From Neisseria zalophi (GTDB taxonomy: Bacteria > Pseudomonadota > Gammaproteobacteria > Burkholderiales > Neisseriaceae), in NCBI RefSeq assembly GCF_008807015.1, contig NZ_CP031700.1, positions 1,885,014-1,949,013 on the forward strand: a stretch of DNA of 64,000 bases, in the 5' to 3' direction. The position numbers were made by a program, and so were the translations under genes. The notes beneath the pieces are model-generated. The model was not told the DNA's origin and did not search any database. It worked only from the letters and a program-made list of their open reading frames with translations. The first letter of the stretch is position 1, and every line of letters begins with the position of its first letter. Positions 37,267-46,545 of the stretch are shown here, one piece after another.

Positions 37267-40023
37267 TTATGGATTTGCCGGATCCACCAGCAATACCCTG
37301 GCATTTTGCGATGACCACAATAATTTTGCCGTTTGACGCAAACGCGTTTGGATAATGGTACGGTGCAGTTGTGGCAAACGGCTTAAATAACGTGCATCGC
37401 CATAATGTTTATGGCTGGCCGCTAACCGTTCTAACCATACTTCAGGATCTTTCTGACGTTTGGCTTCCTGCTCGATAAAAAGTCTTTGCAGGTTATCGGC
37501 TTCGGCTTTAGTAATATTTTCAGGTAGGTGTTGTAATATTTGCTGTGCCTGTTCCCAAGCTTCCGATGCTTTTTCAGGGGCGGTACTGAAAAATAAATTA
37601 CTTTCCACCCGGTTATAAGACTGCTTGGGCATGGCAGTAAATTTTACGCTGTATGTGCTCTGACTGCGACGGCGTAAAGCCTCTTTTAAACGAGCATTGG
37701 CCAGATTCACCAAAAGCGGAATTTGCTCCGACGTATCCGGCGTCCAATCGTAAAAAGGCTGCCACGACCATGCGTTAATGTCAGTACTATGGGTATCGTT
37801 AATCGCCGCACGGCGTAATGTGGTACCCTCCAGTAAATTTCTATAGCTATTGCCGATATTTTGACGCGGTATATCGGCAAGATATTGCACCAGTAACGGT
37901 TTGATTTTTTCAGACGGCATATTGCTAACAATATAATAGCGCACCGGCTTAGACACCAACTGTCGCCATTGTTTGATAAAATCTTGTTCTGTTAACGCAC
38001 GGATGTCGTTACTACTCTGCGCCCTACTCTCCGGCTTACCATAACGCAGAAGTTCTAATTCCAACTCTTGTTTGCCGGGTACCGAACGTAAATAAATCGG
38101 CAACCGTACCGCTGCTCTTTCCACGGCGTCGCGCCAGTGTTTGGCCGTCGGTGCCGTTTGTTGTTGTCGATATAGCTGTAACAATGAAGCCAGTTCGGCT
38201 TGTGCGACACGGGCATCGGTTATCTGGCTATCGTGTGTCAAATGATAGCGGTATTCGATACCATGCTGCCGCTGCCATCGCTGAAAATCTGCATCGCTCG
38301 CACCTTCGGGCGCCGAAACGGAAACCACCTTTCCTGCCAATTGCGCCTGCCATGCAGCATCACCGGCCTGTAAATAACCCGTATCCGATACGGCTTTAAA
38401 ATAAACCTGCCCACGTGCCACATCTTTTTGTAATAACACAATTTGGTCGCCGTTATTTAAATTCAAATAAGCAACTTTATTTTCGTTATCATAGTTTTCC
38501 GAAACGACTGTCCCTGTTCCATTATGGATAGGAAAAGCAAATGCCTGCATAGCAGATTGTACTGTTTTGGGTTTCTTAACATCATGTTCTACCAATACGG
38601 GCATGGTTTTCTTGCTTGGGTTTTGTCCCTTAGGCATCACGGATTGTTCGGTAAGATGGTTAGTAGGTAATTTTTCAGGTAAGTCTTCGGGTACTTGGAT
38701 AATCACTAAGCTATCGGCAGCCGCCAGCCACTCCGAAATACGTTTATTGACCGCGGCCGCATCAATACGGTAAAGCTGACTGCGTTCGGCTGCACGCACT
38801 TCTTTAGTCGGTGCCGGTTTGTCTGCCAAAACCGACTCTTCCGCCAATTTAACCGTTGCAATCAAATCGTCCGGTAAATCACTAACAGCAAGCAAATGGT
38901 TATAAAGCGTTTTACGGTAAGCTGCCGTTTCCTCAGCTGTTACCGGCTGTTGTTTTAATGTTGCCACTAAGTTTTTTAGCCGCTTTAAGCCTGCTTCATC
39001 ATCACCAGGTACAAAATCGGTATGTAAACTCAATGACCCGGTACGACTACCGATATTCCCTGCTTTCAACGATACGGCCTCACCGCTGGCTTGAATACGT
39101 TGATGCAGCATATACGCTGCGAAGTTATCCAATAAGCGGTGATAATGCCCTTGCACACCATTGCTTTGAGACAAAGCATTATCAAAACGATAAACCAATG
39201 CCAGCTTACTGTCGGCATTGTCTTTATCCTTTACATAACCCGTATGCTCGCCGGCAGACAGTTTAGGCTCATATTCTGCCAGATTCCGTTGCGGCAAAAC
39301 CACCGGATTCAGACGGCCTAAAGCCTCTTCAATCGTGGCTGCTGTTTTTTTAAGATTAAGATCGCCGATAACAACTAAAACGGCGTTATTACTGCCATAC
39401 CATTTATGATGGAAACGGTTGGCCGTATCCGCCTTAGCCCGTTCGATAGCGGCTAATCGGCCAATCGGCGCATAACGGGCACTGCGTGCACCTTGATGCA
39501 GCAAAGCATCGTATTGCCTGTTGAGGCGGTCTTGTAATGTCTGTTGCTGCCGCCATTCGGCAAAAATAACCTGCCGCTCTTGCGCCCAATCACGCTCTGA
39601 AAAGTTTTGCGGTGAAAGTATTTGCCGATAAACGGCCAATGCTTCATCCAACTGCCTGCGCCCTCTGGGCGGAATCAGTAAATAGCGCGTGTAGCGGTAG
39701 CCTGTTTGGGCATTAAAATGGCGCCCCATTTGCCAACCGTCCGCACTTAAATGACTGCTCAAGCCTTGAGGAAAGGTGGCAGAACTTTGAAAGACCATAT
39801 GTTCGGTGATATGCGCTATGCCCTCTTCGCTGTCTTCTTCATCTGCCGCACCGACATTCACCTGCAAACGCAATACCAACTGCCGACCGGCAGAAGGTAC
39901 GTTAAAGATATGATAGACCAAGCCATTATCTAGCCTGCCTTCAAAGTACTCAGGCCGGCCGGCTTGTACGGCAATAGAAAAAAGCAGGGCGATGCCAAGC
40001 AATAAGAAGCGTATTAATAACAT
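37267..40023 (-). CDS. M16-family zinc peptidase (PqqL/pitrilysin-like), exported
   Basis: 918 residues. A signal peptide (residues 1-22, ending AVQAG) directs it to the periplasm. The inverted zinc motif HITEH is at residues 71-75, with the third ligand probably a Glu in the QERQVIFAEW stretch about 70 residues later. Further M16 domains follow, giving the usual clam-shell of four domains. E. coli PqqL, a close analogue, is a periplasmic protease. An AT-type uptake sequence at 37909-37920 encodes MPSE. The natural substrate is unknown. Confidence 0.9.
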   Translation of the reverse strand: MLLIRFLLLGIALLFSIAVQAGRPEYFEGRLDNGLVYHIFNVPSAGRQLVLRLQVNVGAADEEDSEEGIAHITEHMVFQSSATFPQGLSSHLSADGWQMGRHFNAQTGYRYTRYLLIPPRGRRQLDEALAVYRQILSPQNFSERDWAQERQVIFAEWRQQQTLQDRLNRQYDALLHQGARSARYAPIGRLAAIERAKADTANRFHHKWYGSNNAVLVVIGDLNLKKTAATIEEALGRLNPVVLPQRNLAEYEPKLSAGEHTGYVKDKDNADSKLALVYRFDNALSQSNGVQGHYHRLLDNFAAYMLHQRIQASGEAVSLKAGNIGSRTGSLSLHTDFVPGDDEAGLKRLKNLVATLKQQPVTAEETAAYRKTLYNHLLAVSDLPDDLIATVKLAEESVLADKPAPTKEVRAAERSQLYRIDAAAVNKRISEWLAAADSLVIIQVPEDLPEKLPTNHLTEQSVMPKGQNPSKKTMPVLVEHDVKKPKTVQSAMQAFAFPIHNGTGTVVSENYDNENKVAYLNLNNGDQIVLLQKDVARGQVYFKAVSDTGYLQAGDAAWQAQLAGKVVSVSAPEGASDADFQRWQRQHGIEYRYHLTHDSQITDARVAQAELASLLQLYRQQQTAPTAKHWRDAVERAAVRLPIYLRSVPGKQELELELLRYGKPESRAQSSNDIRALTEQDFIKQWRQLVSKPVRYYIVSNMPSEKIKPLLVQYLADIPRQNIGNSYRNLLEGTTLRRAAINDTHSTDINAWSWQPFYDWTPDTSEQIPLLVNLANARLKEALRRRSQSTYSVKFTAMPKQSYNRVESNLFFSTAPEKASEAWEQAQQILQHLPENITKAEADNLQRLFIEQEAKRQKDPEVWLERLAASHKHYGDARYLSRLPQLHRTIIQTRLRQTAKLLWSSQNARVLLVDPANP

Positions 40024-40212
40024 AAAGGAGTAATGTGTTTGGTAATATTCTGCCCGTTCAAATAAAACAAGATAAACGGTCTTTTTTTTAATTCAACTGG
40101 TATTATGCCTGCTTTTACGCCGAATGAATATAGTCTTTATATTGAATAATGAATTTTGTGATTAAATAGACAATAATAATTTTTAATGCATATTAAATAA
40201 GAAGCAGCTTGA

Positions 40213-40255
40213 AAAATAATGAGCCGTCTGAAATATTCAGACGGCTCATTATTTT
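40213..40255. terminator. 20-bp hairpin built on a variant uptake sequence
   Basis: Two perfect 20-base arms with a 3-nt loop contain GAGCCGTCTGAA rather than AGGCCGTCTGAA. It lies about 20 bases after the lectin-like lipoprotein stop (minus strand) and ends in TTTT. Confidence 0.82.
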
Positions 40256-40275
40256 AAATTAATACATACTTATTA

Positions 40276-40743
40276 TTAACGAGTAAACGAAAAATGCCTG
40301 CTACGTTTATTGCTACAAGATGCGGCCAATCGTACCGGCGTACCAGTTTTACCCGTCGCCTCCAAGCATCTGCCGTTTAATCTGCTGCGTATGGTTTGGC
40401 CTTCACGATACCATTGTTGTGCCACACTAGGTCTACACTGCTGTACCGATAATCGGCGCCCTTTGTTTTTACCGGTTCCGCTGGTTGTAAGGCACATACC
40501 CTCAATGCGGATATCATTACCCGATATGGCAAACCGTTGGCTACTTTTATCACCACAATTTGCCGTAACGATTTGTTGACGATTATCTCTCAACTCAAGA
40601 CACTTTCCAGCTGCCGTACGGATATGGTAATCATAAGATATTGCTTGAGAACCTTTAGCAGAAGACTGAGTTTGATTCATATCTGACGCGCAACCACCAA
40701 GAATAAAGGCGGGAATAAGCAGAAAAATAGCTGCCGGTTTCAT
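40276..40743 (-). CDS. Lipoprotein with ricin-B-type lectin (beta-trefoil) domain
   Basis: 155 residues. The signal ends in the lipobox LGGC at about Cys18. Residues 40-150 show the repeated pattern of a ricin-B lectin: a Cys-Leu-Glu turn (KCLELRDN, MCLTTSGTG, RCLEATGKTG) followed by a Q-x-W/F position (SQRFAIS, AQQWYREG, SRHFSFTR), three times, with paired Cys. This suggests a small carbohydrate-binding envelope lipoprotein. Its ligand is unknown. Confidence 0.75.
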   Translation of the reverse strand: MKPAAIFLLIPAFILGGCASDMNQTQSSAKGSQAISYDYHIRTAAGKCLELRDNRQQIVTANCGDKSSQRFAISGNDIRIEGMCLTTSGTGKNKGRRLSVQQCRPSVAQQWYREGQTIRSRLNGRCLEATGKTGTPVRLAASCSNKRSRHFSFTR

Positions 40744-40892
40744 AATTACTCCTTTTCATCTATAAAGAATATAACGTTCATAAATAAGCTCCTTATCCAA
40801 ACAAACCATCAAAAATCATATAACACCCGAGATAACTTGCGACAACGACACAATGCCAAGCCACATGATATAAGCTGTTTAAATTAACGATA

Positions 40893-41111
40893 TTAGTATT
40901 GGTTGTATTGGTATCGGTAAATAGGTACTACTGGCTGTGCTTCCTGGTAAATAACCGTTGTTCCCGGAGGAGCATTAATGGTAATGTTTTTATTAGTAGT
41001 TGTATGCGATTGAGCTGGTAAGTCGATAGTAACTATTCTCCCATCCGGTGTTTCCGCATAAAAACAACCACCCAACAACAGTATATTTAGCATAAAAAAT
41101 GCATTTTTCAT
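40893..41111 (-). CDS. Small lipoprotein of unknown function
   Basis: 72 residues. The start MKNAFFMLNILLLGGC gives a lipoprotein signal with Cys16. The mature part is short, ends in a Tyr/Gln-rich tail (PIYRYQYNQY), and has no known domain. I chose the ATG at 41111, since it begins the signal peptide and GAGAGAAA lies upstream; a longer frame from 41156 would bury the signal. It is not clearly linked to its neighbours. Confidence 0.65.
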   Translation of the reverse strand: MKNAFFMLNILLLGGCFYAETPDGRIVTIDLPAQSHTTTNKNITINAPPGTTVIYQEAQPVVPIYRYQYNQY

Positions 41112-41232
41112 TATAATTTCTCTCGAGCGGCATAAAACAGAAGTAAACGGCAACATAATAATTATCTATATTCAAATAGTTATTTATTATAAAATTCCAT
41201 ATAAATATTTATAATAATGTTATTTTTTAAAC

Positions 41233-42177
41233 TTAATACCATGTTATTTCCCAGCATTGATGGATTTTTTTATTACGGAAATCTTCAGGCACCGATTGTT
41301 TAGAAATATCTTTTACCGCAAACTTATCCATCAATTCAGCATCCAATTCGAAGCTGCGCAAATTATTGGAAAAAAACATCAGGCCGTCTGAAGCCAGCAA
41401 ACGCATCGCACCATTTATTAATTTACCGTGATCGCGCTGAATATCTAAAATATCCGGCATTTTTTTACTATTAGAAAAGCTCGGCGGATCCATCACAATC
41501 AAATCAAACTGTTTACCTTCCGAATAGGCCGTCTGAAGATATTGGAACACATCGGCACGAATAATTTCGTGCTTGGCCTCATCAATATGATTCAATGCAA
41601 AATTACGCCGCGCCCAATCCAAATAGGTATTCGATAAATCCACCGTTTCACTGCTTACTGCACCACCGGTTGCCGCATATACGGTGAAGCTGCCGGTATA
41701 AGAAAATAGATTTAAGAAACGCTTACCGGCTGCTATCTCACCCACTTTACGGCGTGTGTTGCGGTGATCGAGAAAAAGGCCGGTATCCAGATATTTATCC
41801 AGATTAATCCAAAATTTCCGCCCATTTTCAGTGATTGTAAAATCCGCTCCCACTTTGCCCGTTTTCAAATATTGCTTCGTGCCTTTTTGGCGCTCGCGGC
41901 GTTTGAAATGGATATGATCCGGCGGGAAACCGGTCACAAACGAAATAGCCTCCAAAACTTCTGCCAGCCATGCTTCATATTCTTCAGGCTGCATCTGCCA
42001 ACCGGTATCATATTCCTGCAAGTGGATATGGCTGCCATATACATCGATAGCGAAAGGAAATTGCGGAATATCACGGTCATACATACGCCATGCCTCTATA
42101 TTCTGACGGCGTGCCCATTTCAGATAATGTTTGATATTTTTGCCCAACCGGTTGGCAAAAGAAGTAATGTCGGTCAT
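41233..42177 (-). CDS. rlmK: 23S rRNA (guanine-N7) methyltransferase, RlmK-like
   Basis: 314 residues. It matches the C-terminal half of E. coli RlmL (RlmKL), which makes m7G2069. Shared stretches are YLDTGLFLDHRNTRRKVG, FLNLFSYTGSFTVYAATGGA (SAM-binding loop), DLIVMDPPSFSNSKKM (catalytic NPPF-like motif) and the end KKIHQCWEIT. The N-terminal RlmL half is absent, so in this organism the two activities are separate proteins. Two uptake sequences lie in the coding region (about 41392 and 41529). Confidence 0.85.
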   Translation of the reverse strand: MTDITSFANRLGKNIKHYLKWARRQNIEAWRMYDRDIPQFPFAIDVYGSHIHLQEYDTGWQMQPEEYEAWLAEVLEAISFVTGFPPDHIHFKRRERQKGTKQYLKTGKVGADFTITENGRKFWINLDKYLDTGLFLDHRNTRRKVGEIAAGKRFLNLFSYTGSFTVYAATGGAVSSETVDLSNTYLDWARRNFALNHIDEAKHEIIRADVFQYLQTAYSEGKQFDLIVMDPPSFSNSKKMPDILDIQRDHGKLINGAMRLLASDGLMFFSNNLRSFELDAELMDKFAVKDISKQSVPEDFRNKKIHQCWEITWY

Positions 42178-42374
42178 ATTCAGCTTTCAGACGGCCTTTA
42201 GGCTTATTTTTTCAACGTAAATAGAAAAAGACTTTGTAATAGATAGGGTAATTTTACCGTAAAGCTTCCCCCTTTGCTTTGAATAAAAATATTTTTAATA
42301 TATTTCAAATGGTTAATATTTAAATTTCATGCCACAAAAAATACCATCCATCAATAATCACTATCGCCCCAACA

Positions 42375-42403
42375 TTTTTATTAATTGAAATTTAAGCTAT
42401 AAT
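42375..42403 (+). promoter_or_regulatory. Possible hemA promoter
   Basis: A perfect TATAAT at 42398-42403 lies 34 bases before the hemA ATG. The -35 region 17 bases upstream is only a T-rich TTTTTA, so the match is partial. Confidence 0.4.
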
Positions 42404-42436
42404 AGCAAGCTATATATCTGTTTTCCTATACATCAA

Positions 42437-43699
42437 ATGCAACTTACCGCAGTCGGTCTCAACCATCAAACCGCTCCCCTCAGCATACGCGAAAAGCTGG
42501 CGTTTACCGCCGACGGCCTTCCGAATGCCGTGAGCGCATTGGTTGACGGTCAAAATGTTCAAGAAGCAGTTATTCTCTCCACCTGCAACCGCACCGAAGT
42601 TTATGGCGTGGGTGATGCGGAAAATATTATCAAATGGCTTGCTGATTATCACAAACTCAATATCGAAGAAATCCGCCCTTATCTTTATACACTCGACAGC
42701 AATGATGCCGTACGCCATGCTTTCCGAGTTGCCTGTGGTTTGGACTCTATGGTCTTGGGCGAACCGCAAATTCTCGGCCAAATTAAAGATGCTGTACGTG
42801 TTGCGCAAGAGCAGCATACGATAGATACTTGGTTAAATGCCTTATTTCAAAAAACCTTTTCCGTGGCCAAAGAAGTGCGTACCGGCACGGCCGTTGGTGA
42901 AAACTCCGTTTCTATGGCGGCTGCATCCGTTAAAATGGCGGAACAGATTTTTCCCTCTATTGCTGATTTGAATGTTTTATTTATCGGTGCCGGCGAAATG
43001 ATTGAATTGGTTGCGACCTATTTTGCTGCCAAAAACCCCCGCCTTATCGGCGTGGCCAATCGAACTTTACCGCGTGCGCAAGAATTATGCGAAAAACTCG
43101 GTGTTAATGCGGAACCACATCTTTTATCCGAGTTACCCGATATTCTTTACGAATATGATGTTATCGTTTCTTCAACCGCCAGCCAACTGCCTATTGTGGG
43201 GAAAGGCATGGTAGAACGTGCACTCAAACAACGCCAAAATATGCCGGTATTTATGCTTGATTTGGCTGTTCCACGCGACATTGAAGCAGAAGTTAGCCAG
43301 CTGAACGATGCCTATCTTTATAGTGTAGATGATATTGCCAATATTGTTCAAAGCGGCCAGCAAGCGCGTAAAAAAGCAGCTCTTGAAGCTGAAACCATGG
43401 TCGAGCAGAAAGTTTCCGAATTTGCCGAATGGCAACGCAGCCGACAAAGTGTTCCGCTTATCCGCGCTTTACGTGATGAGGGTGAACGGGCACGCCGTTA
43501 TGTTTTGGAAAATGCCATGAAACAACTGGCCAAAGGTGCGCCGCCGGAAGAAGTATTAGAACGTTTGTCGGTTCAACTCACCAACAAACTATTACACTCG
43601 CCAACGCGAACACTCAACAAAGCCGGTGCTAAAAGCAGCGAGTTAGTCGAAGCAGTTGCACAAATATATGCTTTAGAACAACCTAAACAAAATAAATAA
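42437..43699 (+). CDS. hemA: Glutamyl-tRNA reductase
   Basis: 420 residues. It reduces glutamyl-tRNA to glutamate-1-semialdehyde with NADPH, the first step of haem synthesis in this group. The nucleophile is Cys50 in ILSTCNRTEVYG; GLDSMVLGEPQILGQIK (about 100-116) is the family signature; VLFIGAGEMIEL starts the Rossmann domain. The C-terminal dimer helix is present. It is monocistronic and ends at the uptake-sequence hairpin at 43724. Confidence 0.96.
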   Translation: MQLTAVGLNHQTAPLSIREKLAFTADGLPNAVSALVDGQNVQEAVILSTCNRTEVYGVGDAENIIKWLADYHKLNIEEIRPYLYTLDSNDAVRHAFRVACGLDSMVLGEPQILGQIKDAVRVAQEQHTIDTWLNALFQKTFSVAKEVRTGTAVGENSVSMAAASVKMAEQIFPSIADLNVLFIGAGEMIELVATYFAAKNPRLIGVANRTLPRAQELCEKLGVNAEPHLLSELPDILYEYDVIVSSTASQLPIVGKGMVERALKQRQNMPVFMLDLAVPRDIEAEVSQLNDAYLYSVDDIANIVQSGQQARKKAALEAETMVEQKVSEFAEWQRSRQSVPLIRALRDEGERARRYVLENAMKQLAKGAPPEEVLERLSVQLTNKLLHSPTRTLNKAGAKSSELVEAVAQIYALEQPKQNK

Positions 43700-43723
43700 T
43701 CATCCTCCACTCCGCCATAAATA

Positions 43724-43757
43724 ATACGGCCGTCTGAAAACTTTCAGACGGCCGTAT
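43724..43757. terminator. Inverted uptake-sequence pair between hemA and fpr
   Basis: Perfect 16-base arms (ATACGGCCGTCTGAAA and complement) with only two bases between them, in the gap between convergent genes. Confidence 0.85.
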
Positions 43758-43780
43758 ATTGATTTTCCTAGGCCAGCAGC

Positions 43781-44557
43781 TTATTGATCAACGAATGCAC
43801 GTTCAATCAAATAATCACCACGCTGCCCCATTTTCGGAGAAACGGTTAAACCAAACTCATTCAATACTTCGCTGGTATCTTTCAACATGACAGGGCTGCC
43901 ACACAACATAGCGCGGTCATGTTCGGGATTCATCATCGGCAGCCCGATATCTTCAAATAATTTACCACTGCGCATCAAATCAGTAATGTGGCCACGGTGA
44001 ATAAATTCTTCACGCGAAACTACCGGATAATAAATCAATTTTTCTTTAACGATTTCACCCAAATATTCGTGTTCGGGTAATTCTTTAGTAAAGCGGTCGT
44101 AGTAGGCCAAGTCGTTTTTGTAGCGCACGCCGTGTACTAAAATTACTTTCTCGAACTGCTCATAAACTTCTGGATCTTTGGTAATACTTAAGAAAGGGGC
44201 GATACCGGTACCGGTAGACAGCAAATACAGGTTTTTACCCGGATTCAAATCACCGCAAATCAACGTACCGGTAGGTTTTTTACTGATCAACACTTCATCG
44301 CCTACTTTCAAGTGCTGCAAACGGCTGGTCAAAGGGCCGTCTTGTACTTTAATACTAAAAAACTCCAAATGTTCTTCCCAGTTGGCACTGGCGACGCTGT
44401 ATGCACGCATCAGCGGTTTACCGTCCACCATCAAACCAACCATGACAAACTGGCCGTTTTCAAAGCGTAGCGACTCATCGCGTGTGCAAGTAAAAGTGAA
44501 GTAAGCGTCCGTCCAGTGGTGTACGGATAAAACTTTCTGAGTATTGAATGCTGCCAT
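43781..44557 (-). CDS. fpr: Ferredoxin/flavodoxin-NADP+ reductase
   Basis: 258 residues. The FAD-binding motif RAYSVAS is near residue 55, the NADP domain starts LYLLSTGTGIAPFLS near 110, and GSPVMLKDT near 218 is the C-terminal nucleotide motif. It passes electrons between NADPH and ferredoxin or flavodoxin. The C-terminus ends FVDQ, close to the bacterial subclass. A direct repeat of two uptake cores lies just upstream, between it and msbA. Confidence 0.95.
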   Translation of the reverse strand: MAAFNTQKVLSVHHWTDAYFTFTCTRDESLRFENGQFVMVGLMVDGKPLMRAYSVASANWEEHLEFFSIKVQDGPLTSRLQHLKVGDEVLISKKPTGTLICGDLNPGKNLYLLSTGTGIAPFLSITKDPEVYEQFEKVILVHGVRYKNDLAYYDRFTKELPEHEYLGEIVKEKLIYYPVVSREEFIHRGHITDLMRSGKLFEDIGLPMMNPEHDRAMLCGSPVMLKDTSEVLNEFGLTVSPKMGQRGDYLIERAFVDQ

Positions 44558-44587
44558 TATCGGTTCCTAACATAATTGGAAATAGAA

Positions 44588-44620
44588 AGGCCGTCTGAAC
44601 AAGCAGAAAGCCGTCTGAAA
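44588..44620. repeat. Two uptake sequences in the same orientation
   Basis: GGCCGTCTGAA and AAGCCGTCTGAAAA lie head to tail about 20 bases apart between fpr and msbA. Most pairs in this window are inverted, so this cannot form the usual hairpin. Confidence 0.7.
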
Positions 44621-44627
44621 ACATGAA

Positions 44628-46421
44628 TCAGGTGGCCGCTGCCGTTGCCGCACGGTCGGGATCTTCCTGATCAAAAGCAAATTGTAAATTGTGCAAATCG
44701 GCATAGCGCCCGCCTTTAGCCAGTAATTCGGCATGAGTACCCTGCTCGATAATACGCCCTTCATGCATCACCACGATATTATCGGCTTTTTCTATAGTAG
44801 AAAGGCGGTGTGCAATCACAATAGTGGTGCGGTTATGCATCAGATTTTCCAATGCAGCCTGCACCAAACGTTCGGATTCATTGTCCAAAGCACTGGTTGC
44901 TTCATCCAAAATCAATACCGGTGCATCTTTTAAAATCGCCCGTGCAATCGCCAAGCGCTGACGTTGGCCGCCGGAAAGCTTCAAACCGTTTTCACCAATT
45001 TCTGTTTGTAAGCCTTCAGGCATATCTTGGATAAAAGACCAAGCATTGGCCGCTTTTGCCGCTCGGATAATATCGGCTTCGCTGGCCTTATTTATTCTGC
45101 CATAAGCAATATTGCTGGCAACCGTGCCGTTAAACAGTACAACATCCTGACTCACCAAAGCCATCTGCTCGCGCAGGCTGTCAACAGTAAACTCCCGTAT
45201 ATCGGTGCCCCCGATACGGATTTGCCCCTCGGTAGGATCAAAAAAGCGCGGCAACATATTGGCCAGAGTGGTTTTACCGCTACCGGATGCCCCGACCAAT
45301 GCCACTACTTTACCTGTCGGCACAGTCAAATTAATACCGTTGAGACTATAGCGCTCGGCACCTTCATATTGATAGACAACATTATCAAATTCTATATTTG
45401 CAGGCTTTTCTGTTAACACCTGCAAACCACTATCGGTTTCTTCAGGTTCATCCAAAAACGCAAATACACTTTCTGCTGCAGCCATACCACGTTGAAGCGA
45501 CTGCACAACGCCGGTCATCCGTTTGATGGGATCAAACAACATAATCATGCTGGATAAAAATGCCATAAAATCACCGGCACTAAAACTTGAAGATGCTGCC
45601 TGCTTTGCAGCTATATAGATAATCAGAGCCAGTGCAACCGAAGCCATCAACTGGGTAAAACCTGTGCCGATGGCGCTGGCTGCGGCCTGTTTGACACTGT
45701 TTCGGCGCACACTGGAAGAAGTATTTTGAAAACGTATGGTTTCATACTGTTTACCGCCGTACACCTTCACCACCCGCACACCATTGATGGTTTCATTGAG
45801 CACCTGCATCATTTTGCCCAAATAAGTCTGATTTATTTGAGAAAGATGACGCAAGCGGCGGCTGACCAAGCGGATACTAACAGCCAATATCGGTAGAATT
45901 GCAAACGTAATTAATGTCAGCTTCCAATCCAAATAAAATAACAGGCCAAGCAGGCCGAGCACACTGACGCCGTCTTTTGCAATTACCGTAATCACATTAA
46001 AGCCGGCTTCAGTAATCAAACCCGCATCATTTAAAATACGCGATAAAATCCGCCCGCTACTGTGACTGCTGAAATAATTTGACGGCAGATGCATCATCTT
46101 CTCAAACATTTCACTGCGGATGCGGTGTACTAAATGCCCGGAAAGATAGGTTGTACAATACTCGTTCACAAAATTAAATATGCCGCGAACCAAAAACAGG
46201 CCGACAATCGCCAGCGGCAGCCAGGTCATCCTCTGCATGTTTTTATCAACAAAGCCTTCATTAATCAAAGGCTTGAGAAGATAACCAAACGCAGGCATCG
46301 TTGCAGCCACAATCAACATGGACACAACGGCAATTGCGAAAATTTTTAAATAATCTTTAAGATAGCCGAGCAAACGCTTATAAAGCATCCAATTCGTTTT
46401 ATCTTGTGATGGGTTTTGCAT
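44628..46421 (-). CDS. msbA: Lipid A export ATP-binding/permease protein MsbA
   Basis: About 597 residues. Six membrane helices (about residues 20-310) are followed by an ABC ATPase with Walker A LVGASGSGKTTL, signature LSGGQRQRLAIARAIL, and Walker B VLILDEATSALD. It flips lipid A with core sugar across the inner membrane. I chose the ATG at 46421, which has GCGGA at the right distance; the frame could be read four codons further from a TTG. The tail is Ala/Thr-rich (AATAAAT). Confidence 0.93.
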   Translation of the reverse strand: MQNPSQDKTNWMLYKRLLGYLKDYLKIFAIAVVSMLIVAATMPAFGYLLKPLINEGFVDKNMQRMTWLPLAIVGLFLVRGIFNFVNEYCTTYLSGHLVHRIRSEMFEKMMHLPSNYFSSHSSGRILSRILNDAGLITEAGFNVITVIAKDGVSVLGLLGLLFYLDWKLTLITFAILPILAVSIRLVSRRLRHLSQINQTYLGKMMQVLNETINGVRVVKVYGGKQYETIRFQNTSSSVRRNSVKQAAASAIGTGFTQLMASVALALIIYIAAKQAASSSFSAGDFMAFLSSMIMLFDPIKRMTGVVQSLQRGMAAAESVFAFLDEPEETDSGLQVLTEKPANIEFDNVVYQYEGAERYSLNGINLTVPTGKVVALVGASGSGKTTLANMLPRFFDPTEGQIRIGGTDIREFTVDSLREQMALVSQDVVLFNGTVASNIAYGRINKASEADIIRAAKAANAWSFIQDMPEGLQTEIGENGLKLSGGQRQRLAIARAILKDAPVLILDEATSALDNESERLVQAALENLMHNRTTIVIAHRLSTIEKADNIVVMHEGRIIEQGTHAELLAKGGRYADLHNLQFAFDQEDPDRAATAAAT

Positions 46422-46506
46422 ATTATTCCGCAAATGAGCGTAAACGTGCGATTGTAAACAAAAATACTTCTCATCACAATGTTTACAGAAAACGACAAAC
46501 CATAAA

Positions 46507-46535
46507 AGGCCGTCTGAATATTTTTCAGACGGCCT
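46507..46535. terminator. Inverted uptake-sequence pair after thrC
   Basis: 12-base perfect arms with a 5-nt loop, ending about 10 bases after the thrC stop on the minus strand. Confidence 0.82.
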
Positions 46536-46545
46536 AATATACCTT

